Assembly: GCF_001425085.1 (NCBI RefSeq)
Contig: NZ_LMDN01000001.1
Location: 1,298,300 to 1,362,299 of the forward strand
Direction of reading: 5' to 3'
Source: Leifsonia sp. Root4
GTDB taxonomy: Bacteria; Actinomycetota; Actinomycetes; Actinomycetales; Microbacteriaceae
Length of the DNA stretch: 64,000 bases
Shown here: positions 1-9,023 of the stretch, piece by piece
Position numbering within the stretch: position 1 is the first letter of the stretch
Layout of the letters: the number at the start of each line of letters is the position of its first letter
The notes under the pieces: model-generated
What the model was told of the DNA's origin: nothing
Databases searched by the model: none
The model's input: only the letters and a program-made list of their open reading frames with translations
Translations under genes and position numbers: made by a program

Positions 1-1394
1 GTCACGCGCTGGTGCACGATGACCGCGCTCAGCAGCCCGATCAGCCCGTCGGCGGTCGGCACGGCGGTCAGGGCCGACGCCAGTTTCCTGGCCGTTCCCG
101 TGGCCGAGCGCAGCCAGATGCCCGGCCCGTCTCCGGCCGAGGCCCCGATGCTCGCGAGCACCACCTGGGCCAGCCGCAACCCCGGGTGCAGCTGCACGGC
201 CTCCTCTGGCAGCCCGGAATAGGCGGCGACGGATGCCGCAAAATTGCGGTTGAGCAGGCCGAGACCGTGCCGGGGCCAGAGCGTGGCCATCAGGTCCCAG
301 TCCTCACCGGCCCTGGCGTGTGTCAGCGCGATCCAGATCTCGTCCCGTCCGCCGTGGCTGACGAGGCCATCGGCGAAGAGCCGATTCCAGCGGCGGTACT
401 CCGCGGCGTGAGTGCTGCGGGTGTCGTTCTCGACCACGGTGCGAACGCCGGAGACCAGCCGGAGGCGGCCGCGGCCGTCGTCGCTGCGCGTCTGCTCGGT
501 TCTGGTCTGCTCGGTTCGGTTCTGCTCGGTTCTGTTCTGCTCGAAGAGTCCGAGCCCGCCCAGCGCCCGCACGAGAGCGTCGTCGATGCCGGCGCCGTCG
601 TGCGTCGCCATGAGCTCCCGGTGGCGGGGCACGATCACGGGGGCCAGCGACATCCGGCGCAGCACCGATTGCGCGCGCGCATCGGCAATCGCCGCATCGA
701 CCGCGGCGCGGATCCAGTTCTCCACCGGGGGAACCGCGATCAGCTCGGCCGGGCCCATGCGCTCGCCCGCCGCCGGCTCCGGGGACGAGGGGTGCGCCAG
801 CTCCGAGGCCAGCAGACGCGCCAACCCCGGCCAGCCGTCGGACACCTCGTGGATGGCAGGGGCCCACTCCGCGGACACCACGCCGCCCGTCCAGTCTGCG
901 AGCGCGGCGGGCATCTGCTCCAGCGAGAGCTTGAGATGGGCGGCGCCGATCTCCCGCAGGGTGAGCCCGTCGGGAGCGGCGATCTCGCTCGCGCCGCCCA
1001 GAGTGCCGAAGCAGACGACCCCCTTGCGCGTCTGGTCGGCCAGCAGCTCGGCGTAGAGCTCGGCCAGCTGCCTTCCGGAGAGCGCATCGGCGTCGTCGAT
1101 CACGACGATCCGGCGCTGCTCGTCGCGGAAGACCTCGCGGAAGGGTGCGCCCAGATCACGAGCGCTCAGGAGCACGACATCGTCGCCGATACGCCGGCGT
1201 CGCTCCTCGACCCAGGAGCGCACCAGCCGGGTCTTGCCCATGCCGGGCAGAGCGCGAATGACGACCAGGGATTCCGGGCCGTCGAGCAGGCCCCAGGCGG
1301 CGTGGCGGGTGGCGCTCGCCAAGACCGACCCGCGCTCGGAGCTGCCAGTGCCTGCGCCATCGGGGCGCTCGATGGTTGATGTCGCCTCCGGCAC
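1..1394 (-). CDS. AAA/NTPase-domain transcriptional regulator (MalT/LuxR-like), 3' end outside window
   Basis: An uninterrupted minus-strand frame runs off the left edge, about 464 codons visible. Near the N-terminus it has a P-loop (ALPGMGKTRLV), followed by a Walker-B-like hydrophobic stretch ending in DDAD (IVVIDDADAL). This is the layout of the STAND ATPase module of large LuxR/MalT regulators, whose C-terminal HTH would lie beyond position 1. The GTG at 1394 is preferred because an AGGGGGAGG ribosome site sits 9 nt upstream; a second GTG at 1400 is only 3 nt away. After the ATPase region the protein carries four tandem TEQ(N/T)R units. The function beyond NTP-dependent regulation is inferred, and an HTH was not seen. 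Confidence 0.6.
   Translation of the reverse strand, partial: MPEATSTIERPDGAGTGSSERGSVLASATRHAAWGLLDGPESLVVIRALPGMGKTRLVRSWVEERRRRIGDDVVLLSARDLGAPFREVFRDEQRRIVVIDDADALSGRQLAELYAELLADQTRKGVVCFGTLGGASEIAAPDGLTLREIGAAHLKLSLEQMPAALADWTGGVVSAEWAPAIHEVSDGWPGLARLLASELAHPSSPEPAAGERMGPAELIAVPPVENWIRAAVDAAIADARAQSVLRRMSLAPVIVPRHRELMATHDGAGIDDALVRALGGLGLFEQNRTEQNRTEQTRTEQTRSDDGRGRLRLVSGVRTVVENDTRSTHAAEYRRWNRLFADGLVSHGGRDEIWIALTHARAGEDWDLMATLWPRHGLGLLNRNFAASVAAYSGLPEEAVQLHPGLRLAQVVLASIGASAGDGPGIWLRSATGTARKLASALTAVPTADGLIGLLSAVIVHQRV
491..543. repeat. 15-bp in-frame tandem repeat encoding TEQ(N/T)R
   Basis: Three full and one partial copies of a 15-bp unit (tctgctcggttctgg and variants) lie head to tail inside the partial regulator. 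Read on the minus strand they encode TEQNR or TEQTR repeats between the ATPase part and the downstream helical region. The 15-bp period keeps the frame, so copy-number change would lengthen or shorten a linker without breaking the protein. Confidence 0.85.
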
Positions 1395-1493
1395 GCCCAC
1401 GTTCCTCCCCCTTGCGGCCGAGTCCGTCGTCACGCTCACTGAGATCGGCCCGGCCAATGCTCTCGACAGACTATCGTGCGGTCCGGCTGGCGC

Positions 1494-2438
1494 TCAGGAG
1501 AGGATGTCCTTGCTGAGGAATCGGGCACAGGCCAGCGCGCCGAACACCACGATGTAGCCGGCCTGCAGCAGCGCGTTGTCGGCGAAGGAGTCCCAGGAGA
1601 TGGGCGCCCGGAGCAGATCGGCGAAGCCGAACCAGTGGTTCGTGAAGAGCCACGGATGCAGCCACTCGAGTTGCGGCAGCGCACCGACGATCTGCGCGGT
1701 CACGGCGAGGATTGCCGTCGCCGCCATCGCGCCGACCGGCACGGTCGTGAGCGTCGAGAAGAACAGCCCGATCGCCGAGAGGCCGAGCATCGACACGGCA
1801 ACGTAGGCGGCGATGCCGAGCAGCCGGAGCAGCCCCTCCCCGACCCCGACCGTCACTCCGGACAGCAGGGTGACCGGCCCGATCGGGAACAACGCCCAGC
1901 CGACGAGCGTGCCGACGACGACCACCGTGATGGCAGCGGCGAGGCAGAACACGGCGGCGCTCAGGTACTTCACCAGCAGCAACCGCACCCTCCCGGCCGG
2001 TGCGATGAGGAGGTAGCGGAGCGTTCCGTGGCTCGCCTCCCCCGCGATCGTGTCGCCCGCGACGACGGCGATCGTGAGCGGCAGGAACAGCGGGGTCGCG
2101 ACGGTGATCGCCGTGACGCCGACGAAGAGGCCGTTGTTCGTGATCTGGTCGAGGAACGCGGGCCCGCGGCCGCTGCCTCCATCGCCGGCGAGGCGGATCG
2201 CGACGCCGATCAGGATCGGGATCAGCGCGAGCGCCGCCGCGAGCGCCGCGGTGCGACGCCGGCGAAACAGCGTGGCAAGCTCCGAGCCGACGAGCGCAGC
2301 GGATGCCGCGACACCGCCCGATCCGGAACCACCGGCCAGGCCAGACGCCGACGCGCCGACGGCGATATCGGGGTGCCGGGGCGCACTTGGCTGAGCCTCA
2401 CTGGAGCGGGCGTCACTGGACCGGGCTTCACTGGACAA
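1494..2438 (-). CDS. ABC-2 type transporter permease
   Basis: About 314 aa with six hydrophobic segments typical of ABC-2 permeases: one near residue 60, then a cluster over the last 200 residues. A conserved cytoplasmic AGDTIAGEASHGTLRYLL motif (permease coupling region) follows the second segment. It is the membrane partner of the ATPase encoded just upstream. The likely start is TTG at 2438, overlapping the ATPase stop by 11 nt and preceded by GGGGAGG. An earlier ATG at 2519 would lie deep inside the ATPase gene. The first residues contain three copies of a 15-bp repeat (SSEAR/SSDAR/SSEAQ). Substrate unknown; an exporter is inferred from the family. Confidence 0.8.
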   Translation of the reverse strand: MSSEARSSDARSSEAQPSAPRHPDIAVGASASGLAGGSGSGGVAASAALVGSELATLFRRRRTAALAAALALIPILIGVAIRLAGDGGSGRGPAFLDQITNNGLFVGVTAITVATPLFLPLTIAVVAGDTIAGEASHGTLRYLLIAPAGRVRLLLVKYLSAAVFCLAAAITVVVVGTLVGWALFPIGPVTLLSGVTVGVGEGLLRLLGIAAYVAVSMLGLSAIGLFFSTLTTVPVGAMAATAILAVTAQIVGALPQLEWLHPWLFTNHWFGFADLLRAPISWDSFADNALLQAGYIVVFGALACARFLSKDILS

Positions 2439-3414
2439 CGTCGAACCCCTCCCCGGTGAGGTCCACGAAGCGCTGCTCCAGGCTCGCGTGTGCCGCCTCG
2501 AAGCCGCGCACGCGCACACCGGCGGCGACGAGTGCGGCGACGACGGTCTCCGGTGGGCGCCCGTCGAGGCGGGCGATCACGAGCGCGTTGCCGTCGACGG
2601 CGCCGGCCGCCCCGCCGGGCGCGGGCGCCGCGGCATCCGGCCCGACCGCCTGCTCCAGCTCGAGCCCGAGTCCCGCCAGCACCGCCCGTGCCGCCGCAGG
2701 GTCCGGCGTCTGCACCCGCACAGTCGCCTCTCCGGCGCTGCGGAAGTCGTCGAGGGTGCCCTGCGCCACGAGCCGCCCGGCCCGCATCACGGCGAGATGC
2801 GAGCAGATCTGCTCCACCTCGGCCAGGAGATGGCTCGAGACGAAGACGGTCGTGCCGTCATCGGCGAGAGAGCGGATCAGGCCGCGCACCTCACGCGTGC
2901 CCTGCGGGTCGAGACCATTCGTCGGCTCGTCGAGCACGAGGAGTTCCCGCGGCATGAGGAGGGCGTTCGCGAGCCCAAGCCGTTGCTTCATGCCGAGCGA
3001 GTAGGCGTGCACCTTCTTGCCGGCGGCGTGTGAGAGTCCAACCCTGTCGAGGGCTGCGGCGACCCTGGCCGACCTGCTCCGCCCCGGCGCACCGCGATCG
3101 GCCGCGTCGAAGCGGCGCAGATTCGCCTCACCGGAGAGGTACGGCGAGAACGCCGGCCCCTCGACGAGCGCGCCGACCCGCGGCAGCACCCGGCCGACTC
3201 CACCGGGCATCTCGGTGCCGAGCACCCGCGCCGAACCGGAGCTGGCCGCGACGAGCCCGAGGAGCATGCGGATCGTGGTGGTCTTGCCGGAGCCGTTCGG
3301 GCCGAGGAAGCCGAAGACGGCACCGCTCGGCACGGCGAGGTCGATGCCGTCGACGGCGAGCTGCGAGCGGAAACGCTTGGACAGGCCCTGCGTCTCGATC
3401 GCGAAGTCGGCCAC
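2428..3414 (-). CDS. ABC transporter ATP-binding protein
   Basis: 328 aa. Walker A GPNGSGKTT, signature SLGMKQRLGLA, Walker B LLVLDEPTNGLDP and the switch SSHLLAEVEQIC are all intact, so an active ATPase is expected. The C-terminal 90 residues form the extra domain common in CcmA/YxlF-like ABC-2 ATPases. It lies 12 nt downstream of the LolA-like gene and overlaps the permease start, so the three genes form one operon: ATPase plus ABC-2 permease, with an exported partner encoded first. Export of a lipid, peptide or bacteriocin-like compound is possible; the sequence does not show which. Confidence 0.9.
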   Translation of the reverse strand: MADFAIETQGLSKRFRSQLAVDGIDLAVPSGAVFGFLGPNGSGKTTTIRMLLGLVAASSGSARVLGTEMPGGVGRVLPRVGALVEGPAFSPYLSGEANLRRFDAADRGAPGRSRSARVAAALDRVGLSHAAGKKVHAYSLGMKQRLGLANALLMPRELLVLDEPTNGLDPQGTREVRGLIRSLADDGTTVFVSSHLLAEVEQICSHLAVMRAGRLVAQGTLDDFRSAGEATVRVQTPDPAAARAVLAGLGLELEQAVGPDAAAPAPGGAAGAVDGNALVIARLDGRPPETVVAALVAAGVRVRGFEAAHASLEQRFVDLTGEGFDVVQ

Positions 3415-3426
3415 TCGCGGCGCCCG

Positions 3427-4668
3427 TCAGCGCTCACTCGCGGCGTCCGCGGTCGCGAGCAGCCGCTCCGGACTCACCGAACCGGCGAACACGCGGCCGT
3501 CATCGGTGATGAGAACCGTCACGAGCGAGGTCGCCAGAATCCGTCCGCCGTCCACGCGCTCCGCGATCGTGTCGAGCATCGCGATCCCCTCCGCGCCCAG
3601 ACCCGCCGCAGCGCCGTCCGAGCCCGCCGGAAGTTCGATCACCGTGCTCCACCCATCACCGTGCACGATCGGACGCGGCTGGCCGCTGTCTGTGCCGTCG
3701 GCGCCCGCCTCGTGGTCCGCCTTCAGCTGCCGCAGCTCGGCGGCGGTCGGCACGGGAACGGCGTGCTCGGTCACCGCGGTCCCCTGCGGCGGGGTGAAGG
3801 CGAACACCGTGGCGTCCGGCGCCGTGAAGGAGACCTCCGTGAACGCGACGCTGAACGCCGGTGAATCCTCGCCGCTCGCGGTGACGGATGCCGCGAGCGC
3901 CGCACCCGTCACGGCATCGATCGCGACCCGCACCTCGCCGACGAGCGTCTCGCTGTCGCGCGGGGTGAGCACGAGTTCGTAGGCTCCGCGGCCGGCGACA
4001 CGGGCGTCGGTGCCGACGGTGACTTCCGTCGTCTCGTCCACCGCCGCCAGCGCCTGCTCGAGCGTGTACTCGGGGGTCGGCAGCGGTGCGGTGTCAGCCT
4101 GCGGATCGGCGGCGTGCTCGGCCCGCAGCTCGTCCTTCAGCGCGGCGAGCGCTGCGGTGTCGACGGTGACGTGGGTGGCGGCCTTCTCGGCCGAGTCGTA
4201 GATCCAGACGCCGTCCGGCGACACGTAGACGTTGCGCTCCGCAAGCCGGTCGAGCACCTGCATCCGCGCGTTCGGGCCGTCGAGGTAGACCTTGGCCGTG
4301 TGCGTGCCGGTGGCGAGCGAGAGCAGGTCGTCAAGATCGCTGGCGGATGCCGTGGCACCATCCGGGGAACCGTCGTCGCCCGTGCCGCCTGCCGCGCCAC
4401 CCATCGCACCGCCGAGCGCTGCCAGATCGGGCAGGCCCAGCTCCGAGCGCTGCTCGATCGTGCCGGAGAGGGCGTCAACCTCGCTCGACGCGGCGAGCTC
4501 GATGAGCTCGGCCGGCGTCAGATCGGGGAGGTCGACCGCGGCGTTGGCCGCCATCGGCACGAGCACGACACCGACACCGATCACGATCGGCGCGGCGATG
4601 GCCGGTATGACTGTTGCGGGAATCCAGCGGCGTGTTGCCCCGGACGCCCGAGTGCTCTGGGCGCGCAT
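3427..4668 (-). CDS. LolA/RseB-like exported protein (DUF2092-type), partner of ABC exporter
   Basis: 413 aa. The N-terminus has a basic stretch then a hydrophobic segment ending in an ANA-A signal-peptidase-like site (residues 17-45), so the protein is exported or membrane-anchored. The rest resembles the LolA/LppX half-barrel used by RseB and actinobacterial DUF2092 proteins: a run of beta strands with 'YVSPDGVWIYD' and 'LVLTPRD' motifs. It heads an operon with an ABC ATPase and permease, so a role in lipid or hydrophobic-substrate handling outside the membrane is plausible. The start ATG lies exactly 6 nt after a TAGCCT hexamer, implying a leaderless mRNA. Confidence 0.7.
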   Translation of the reverse strand: MRAQSTRASGATRRWIPATVIPAIAAPIVIGVGVVLVPMAANAAVDLPDLTPAELIELAASSEVDALSGTIEQRSELGLPDLAALGGAMGGAAGGTGDDGSPDGATASASDLDDLLSLATGTHTAKVYLDGPNARMQVLDRLAERNVYVSPDGVWIYDSAEKAATHVTVDTAALAALKDELRAEHAADPQADTAPLPTPEYTLEQALAAVDETTEVTVGTDARVAGRGAYELVLTPRDSETLVGEVRVAIDAVTGAALAASVTASGEDSPAFSVAFTEVSFTAPDATVFAFTPPQGTAVTEHAVPVPTAAELRQLKADHEAGADGTDSGQPRPIVHGDGWSTVIELPAGSDGAAAGLGAEGIAMLDTIAERVDGGRILATSLVTVLITDDGRVFAGSVSPERLLATADAASER

Positions 4669-4674
4669 GTGTTC

Positions 4675-4680
4675 AGGCTA
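4675..4680 (-). promoter_or_regulatory. -10 element of a leaderless promoter for the LolA-like gene
   Basis: TAGCCT on the minus strand is followed by GAACAC and then the ATG at 4668. The 6-nt gap places transcription initiation at the A of the start codon. No clear TTGACA -35 was seen. Confidence 0.5.
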
Positions 4681-4744
4681 CGCCCGTCCCCCCTGAGCGC
4701 AAGCGATCAGTGGAGAACACTCAGGATCGGCCGGGGCCGCGTCG

Positions 4745-5761
4745 TCAGAGCGCGCGCAGCCGCGGTGCCAGGTCGCGCTCGAACAGCTCCATGAAGCGCT
4801 CCTGATCGTGACCGGGGGCGTGGAAGACGAGGTGGTTGAAGCCGGCATCCGTGTACTTCTTGATCTCGGCGACGGTCGCGTCCGGGTCGGTGCCGACGAT
4901 CCAGCGCTTGGCGATCTGCTCGATCGGCAGCGCGTCAGCGGCCTTCTCCATCTCGATCGGGTCGGTGATGTCGTGCTTCTGCTCCGGGCTCAGCGAGAGC
5001 GGCGACCAGAAGCGGCAGTTGTCGAGGGCGGTCTGCTCGTCCTCCTCGTAGCTGAGCTTGATCTCGATCATCTTGTCGATGGCGTCGTAGTCCTTCCCTG
5101 CCGCCTCTGCGCCCTCGCGGAGAGCCGGCAGCAGCTTCTCGGTGTAGAGCTCCATGCCCTTGCCGGAGGTGCAGATGAAGCCGTCACCGGCACGGCCGAC
5201 GTACTTGGCCACAACGGGGCCGCCGGCGGCGATGTAGACGGGAACGCCACCGTCGGGGCGGTCGTAGATGGAGGCGTCGTGGGTGGAGTAGTACTCGCCC
5301 TCGAAGCTGACGCGGTCACCCGCCCAGAGCTCACGCATGAGGCTGATCGACTCGCGCAGGCGGGCGAAACGCTCGCGGAATTCTGGCCAGTCCTGCTCGC
5401 CCGCACCGCGGAAGCCGGTCGCGATCTCGTTGAGCGCCTCGCCGCTGCCGACGCCCAGCATGACGCGCCCCGGGTAGAGGCAGCCGAGCGTGGCGAAGGC
5501 CTGAGCGATGACGGCGGGGTTGTAACGGAACGTCGGGGTCATCACGCTGGTGCCGATGCGGATGGTCGACGTTCGCTCACCGACGGCAGCCATCCACGCC
5601 AGCGAGAACGGTGCGTGGCCGCCCTCGTGCCGCCAGGGCTGGAAGTGATCACTCGCCGCAACCGATTCGAAGCCGTGCTTCTCGGCCGAGACCGCGATCT
5701 CCACGAGTTCGCGGGGCGAGAACTGTTCGGCCGAGGCCTTGTATCCGAGCGTGAGAGTCAT
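4745..5761 (-). CDS. fgd: F420-dependent glucose-6-phosphate dehydrogenase
   Basis: 338 aa from the ATG at 5761, matching the ~336-aa length of mycobacterial Fgd1. It opens with [19 protein letters not shown] and contains [40 protein letters not shown] and [19 protein letters not shown], all hallmark Fgd stretches. The enzyme oxidises glucose-6-phosphate to 6-phosphogluconolactone and reduces coenzyme F420 in the cytoplasm, supplying F420H2. A longer reading frame to 5989 exists but has no Fgd-like sequence. The neighbouring cofE and a second LLM enzyme on the same strand support an F420 locus. A weak leaderless-type hexamer (GAGCAT, 7 nt upstream) is present. Confidence 0.93.
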   Translation of the reverse strand: MTLTLGYKASAEQFSPRELVEIAVSAEKHGFESVAASDHFQPWRHEGGHAPFSLAWMAAVGERTSTIRIGTSVMTPTFRYNPAVIAQAFATLGCLYPGRVMLGVGSGEALNEIATGFRGAGEQDWPEFRERFARLRESISLMRELWAGDRVSFEGEYYSTHDASIYDRPDGGVPVYIAAGGPVVAKYVGRAGDGFICTSGKGMELYTEKLLPALREGAEAAGKDYDAIDKMIEIKLSYEEDEQTALDNCRFWSPLSLSPEQKHDITDPIEMEKAADALPIEQIAKRWIVGTDPDATVAEIKKYTDAGFNHLVFHAPGHDQERFMELFERDLAPRLRAL

Positions 5762-6101
5762 AGTTCCGATGCTCTCACGGCGCAGACCCCGGGCAACAGT
5801 GGGCGCGTGACCCACCAAACGGGGGGTATTCGCTCTGAGCCTCGCGGCGTGTCGCGCGAGCAGGCGCCGCGCCCGCGAACCCCACTGGGAGAATGCCCCT
5901 CGTTCGGGGGGGTGCACCGGTGGATCGGCGGCATGCGATCCGCGCACGACTGCAGCCGGTGCGCGGATGCGAGGCCCGAAACAGGCCATTCGGGCGGCAG
6001 CCAGCGGCGTGTCGCGGCGCGCATCCGCCGACCGGCTACGGCGCCGCGCTAAGGCGGCGCGCTTAGGTGGCGCGCTTAGGTGGCGCGCTCAGGTGGCGCG
6101 C
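5762..6101. other. 340-bp intergenic region between fgd and cofE
   Basis: No convincing gene. It holds a hairpin at 5938-5968 and 13-bp tandem repeats at 6050-6106 abutting the cofE stop. The rest shows no recognisable riboswitch; it probably carries the fgd promoter near 5770-5800. Confidence 0.6.
5938..5968. terminator. Hairpin downstream of cofE
   Basis: Perfect 10-bp arms ATCCGCGCAC and GTGCGCGGAT flank an 11-nt loop. It lies 134 nt after the cofE stop and has no clear U-tract, so it may be a factor-assisted terminator or an mRNA-stabilising structure. Confidence 0.4.
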
Positions 6102-6106
6102 TCAGG
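6050..6106. repeat. 13-bp tandem repeat at the cofE 3' end
   Basis: Copies of t/c-aggtggcgcgct start at 6064, 6077, 6090 and 6103 (partial), preceded by a 14-bp variant at 6050. Read on the minus strand each unit carries TGA or TAA, and because 13 is not a multiple of three, the stops fall in successive frames. The cofE stop codon (6104-6102) is inside the array. Confidence 0.85.
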
Positions 6107-6983
6107 CGTCTTCGGCGTCGGCCTCGGCGAAGCCGTCGGCGTAACCGTCGCTGTAGCCGAGCCCTCGGCCCTCGACCAGACCGGCCTCGTAGCCCGCCGC
6201 GACGCCCTCTGCGCGGGCCTCCTCGCTGCCGAGTCGGAACATGTCCCGCTCGGAGGGCCGCACGATCGAGGCGGCTCCCGGCAGATCGAGCTCGCCGACG
6301 AAACGGCCGAGACCGCGCACGACGGCGACCGGGCACCCGCTCGCCTTGCCCTTGACGAGGTCGGTGGCGGCCGCGATCTCGTCGGCCACACACGGCATCG
6401 TCACCTGCAGCGGCTTGCCTGCGGCATCCGTCGAACCGCGGAGGTCGTCAAACACGTGCACCCCTGCGGCCCCGATGGCGACATCGGTCTGGCCGTCGCG
6501 CCACGGTCTGCCCAGGGTGTCACTGAGGATCACGCCGACGCGCACACCGGTCAACGCGCGGAGGCCGACCGCGAGCTCGCGGGCCGAGGCGTCGGGGTCG
6601 AGCGGCAGCAGCAGCACGGTGCCGTCGGCGGTGTTGCTCGCGTCGACCCCGGCGGCCGCGGCGACGATTCCGAGACGATTCTCGACGATGCGCGTGACGC
6701 CGCCCGGGTGCGCCCGCGTGGCCACGACGCGCACCGTCTCGGCCGTGATGGCATCCTCGCGGTCGGCGGCTGCGACGATGCGACTCTCGGCTTTGGAGAC
6801 GATCTTCGAGGTGACCACGAGGATGTCGCCGTCCACCAGCCCCGACTCGGGCTCGCCCGGCTCTGCGGCCGCTCGCGCGGCATCCGCGATCATGGCGACG
6901 AGGTCGTCGCCCGGCCGCACCTCCGGCATGCCGGGAAGCGGCCACGTCGTGAGGCGACTCGGGATGAAACGATTCTGTGCCAT
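6102..6983 (-). CDS. cofE: Coenzyme F420-0:L-glutamate ligase
   Basis: 293 aa. It has the CofE core: a [17 protein letters not shown] stretch, [36 protein letters not shown] and [13 protein letters not shown]. The enzyme adds gamma-linked glutamates to F420-0, a late step of F420 synthesis. The start at 6983 has a GGAGG site 7 nt upstream. Mycobacterial FbiB fuses CofE to a nitroreductase-like domain; here that domain is absent. Instead, the last ~45 residues form a Gly/Tyr/Glu-rich tail ([23 protein letters not shown]) that I cannot assign. It starts 4 nt after the stop of the adjacent LLM gene, so the two are co-transcribed. Confidence 0.9.
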   Translation of the reverse strand: MAQNRFIPSRLTTWPLPGMPEVRPGDDLVAMIADAARAAAEPGEPESGLVDGDILVVTSKIVSKAESRIVAAADREDAITAETVRVVATRAHPGGVTRIVENRLGIVAAAAGVDASNTADGTVLLLPLDPDASARELAVGLRALTGVRVGVILSDTLGRPWRDGQTDVAIGAAGVHVFDDLRGSTDAAGKPLQVTMPCVADEIAAATDLVKGKASGCPVAVVRGLGRFVGELDLPGAASIVRPSERDMFRLGSEEARAEGVAAGYEAGLVEGRGLGYSDGYADGFAEADAEDA

Positions 6984-6987
6984 TGCG

Positions 6988-7989
6988 TCACCTCCGCAGT
7001 TTCGGCAGTACGTCGCGGCCGAAGACTTCGATCCACTCGCGCTGGTTGCGGCCGACGTTGTGCAGGTGCACGGTGTCGAAGCCGAGGTCGAGAAAGCTCT
7101 GGATGTGCGCGCGGTGCGCGTCTGGGTCGCTCGAGATGAGCATGCGTCCCTCGAAATCCGCCGGGCGCACCATGCGCGCGATCTGGTCGAACTCGAATGG
7201 CGAACGGATGTCGCTCCCGGCGAAGCGCATGCCGCCGTTCGGCCACTCGCGGAGCGCGTTCGCCGTCGCCTCCTCATCGCTCGGAGCCCAGGACAGGTGC
7301 AGCTGCAGCACCTTCGGCAGCGTGTCGGCGTTCCGCCCGGATTCGCGCGCGCCCCCGGCGAACCGGGACAGCAGATGCTCGAGCTTCTCGCGCGGAGCCC
7401 CGGATGTGATGAGGCCGTCGACCGTCTTGCCCGCCCGCTTGGCCGTGATCGGCCCGGCGGTCGCGACGTAGATCGGCGGGGCCACCTCCGGCATCGTCCA
7501 GAGCCTCGTCGACTCCAGCCGGAAGTACTGCCCGGTGTGCTTCACGTCGCGCCCGGCCGCTGACGCGGAGAAGAGTTTCTTGATCACGTCGACCGCCTCG
7601 AACATGCGGTTGATGCGGTCGGGGGCCTCCGGCCAGTAGCCGCCGACGACGTGCTCATTGAGCGCGTCACCGGAGCCGATGCCGAGCCAGTGCCTGCCGG
7701 GGTTCAGCGCGGCGAGGGTCGCGGATGCCTGGGCGACCGTCGCCGGATGCATCCGGTACCCCGGCGTCGTCACCCCGGTGCCGAGCGCGCCCCGGGTGCG
7801 CTCCCCCATCGCGCCGAGCACGCTCCACACGAAGGAGGACTCGCCCTGCGCCGGAACCCACGGCTGGAAGTGGTCGCTGGCCATGACGCCGGAGAATCCG
7901 TGCGCCTCGGCGTGCGCGGCGAGCGCGACGGCTTCCGCCGGGGCGAAGCGCTCCAGCATGGCGGCGTAGCCGATCTGCAATCCCGTCAC
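6988..7989 (-). CDS. LLM-class F420-dependent oxidoreductase (TIGR03557-like)
   Basis: 333 aa from a GTG at 7989. It shares the Fgd fold and landmarks ([57 protein letters not shown]). It lacks the glucose-6-phosphate signature seen in the upstream fgd, so it probably reduces or oxidises another substrate with F420. The frame is open much further (to 9279), but that extension overlaps xthA antisense and has no family match. The gene is followed after 4 nt by cofE. A CAAGAT hexamer 6 nt before the GTG suggests a leaderless start. Confidence 0.85.
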   Translation of the reverse strand: MTGLQIGYAAMLERFAPAEAVALAAHAEAHGFSGVMASDHFQPWVPAQGESSFVWSVLGAMGERTRGALGTGVTTPGYRMHPATVAQASATLAALNPGRHWLGIGSGDALNEHVVGGYWPEAPDRINRMFEAVDVIKKLFSASAAGRDVKHTGQYFRLESTRLWTMPEVAPPIYVATAGPITAKRAGKTVDGLITSGAPREKLEHLLSRFAGGARESGRNADTLPKVLQLHLSWAPSDEEATANALREWPNGGMRFAGSDIRSPFEFDQIARMVRPADFEGRMLISSDPDAHRAHIQSFLDLGFDTVHLHNVGRNQREWIEVFGRDVLPKLRR

Positions 7990-8049
7990 AGCCCCATCTT
8001 GCCAGCCCGGGGCACCCGTTCGGATGTGTCCGTGCACCGTTCGGCCAAA

Positions 8050-8055
8050 TAGGCT
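8050..8055 (+). promoter_or_regulatory. -10 element of leaderless xthA promoter
   Basis: TAGGCT, then GGTTCC, then the ATG of xthA at 8062. The exact 6-nt gap predicts initiation at the start codon; no Shine-Dalgarno is present. Confidence 0.55.
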
Positions 8056-8061
8056 GGTTCC

Positions 8062-8898
8062 ATGCGCATTGCCACCTGGAACGTCAACTCGATCCGCACC
8101 CGCGTCGGCCGCGTCGCCGACTGGCTCGTACGCGAGGACATCGATGTGCTCGCCATGCAGGAGATCAAGTGCAAGCCGGAGCAATTCCCGGCAGAGGCCT
8201 TCGAGGAGGCCGGCTATGAGCTGGCCGTGCACGGGCTGAACCAGTGGAACGGCGTGGCGTTCGCCAGCCGGCATCCGATGACCGATGTCAGCACGAGCTT
8301 CGCAGGCATGCCCGGCTTCCTGAAGGGGCTCGAGGGGCCCGACCAACCGCAGGAGGCGCGCGCCATCGGCGTGACCGTCAACGATCTGCGACTGTGGAGC
8401 CTGTACGTGCCGAATGGCCGCGCGCTCGGCGACCCGCACTACACGTACAAGCTCGACTGGTACGCGGCCCTCACCGAGCACACGCGCGCCGAGCTGGCGG
8501 CGAACCCCGATCTCGCCCTCGCGCTGATGGGCGACTTCAACGTGGCGCCGCTCGAGAGCGACATGGGTGACCCGAGCTTCGTGCCCGGCGTCTCGACGCA
8601 CATCTCGCCCGCCGAGCGGGCCGCCTTCGCGACGCTCGAGGCCGCCGGCGTCAGCGACGTCGTGCGCCCGCTTGTGCCGGAGGGCTACACCTTCTGGGAC
8701 TACAAGGCGCTGCGCTTCCCCCGCAACGAGGGCATGCGCATCGACTTCATCCTCGGCTCGCCCGCCTTCGCCGACGCGGTGACGGATGCCGCCATCCACC
8801 GCGAGGAGCGCAAGGGCGACGGCCCGAGCGACCACGTGCCCGTCGTCGTCGACGTCGAGCTCGACGGTGACGACGACGATCGGCCGATGTTCTACTAG
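8062..8898 (+). CDS. xthA: Exodeoxyribonuclease III / AP endonuclease
   Basis: 278 aa. The AP-endonuclease family 1 motifs are all visible: IATWNVNSIRTR at the N-terminus, LAMQEIKC with the metal-binding Glu, LYVPNGR, LMGDFNVAP with catalytic Asp/Asn, and SDHVPVVVDV at the C-terminus with the catalytic Asp-His pair. It nicks DNA at abasic sites and trims 3' ends in base-excision repair. It is divergent from the LLM/cofE operon with 72 nt between starts, and convergent with an MFS gene. Length is normal for bacterial ExoIII. Confidence 0.94.
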   Translation: MRIATWNVNSIRTRVGRVADWLVREDIDVLAMQEIKCKPEQFPAEAFEEAGYELAVHGLNQWNGVAFASRHPMTDVSTSFAGMPGFLKGLEGPDQPQEARAIGVTVNDLRLWSLYVPNGRALGDPHYTYKLDWYAALTEHTRAELAANPDLALALMGDFNVAPLESDMGDPSFVPGVSTHISPAERAAFATLEAAGVSDVVRPLVPEGYTFWDYKALRFPRNEGMRIDFILGSPAFADAVTDAAIHREERKGDGPSDHVPVVVDVELDGDDDDRPMFY

Positions 8899-8936
8899 GC
8901 CCGGCCGCGCCCTCCCGCGCTTTTCCCCCGGCATCC

Positions 8937-8996
8937 GCGGCAGAAACCACCGGTTCGCGCCGGTACCGCCTGCCGCGCAGGCGCAGTTTCTGCCGC
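8937..8996. terminator. Branched inverted repeat between convergent xthA and MFS gene
   Basis: Outer arms GCGGCAGAAAC (8937-8947) and GTTTCTGCCGC (8986-8996) enclose two smaller perfect hairpins, ACCGG-6-CCGGT (8949-8964) and GCCTG-5-CAGGC (8968-8982). Together they can fold as a three-armed, cloverleaf-like structure on either strand. It probably ends transcription of both convergent genes. Confidence 0.65.
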
Positions 8997-9023
8997 GCCC
9001 GGGCCGGGTGGTCCGCGCCTGGC

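Noticed and set aside
4745..5989. Extended 414-aa start for fgd
   Set aside because: Residues before the ATG at 5761 do not match Fgd, whose mycobacterial N-terminus aligns at [15 protein letters not shown].
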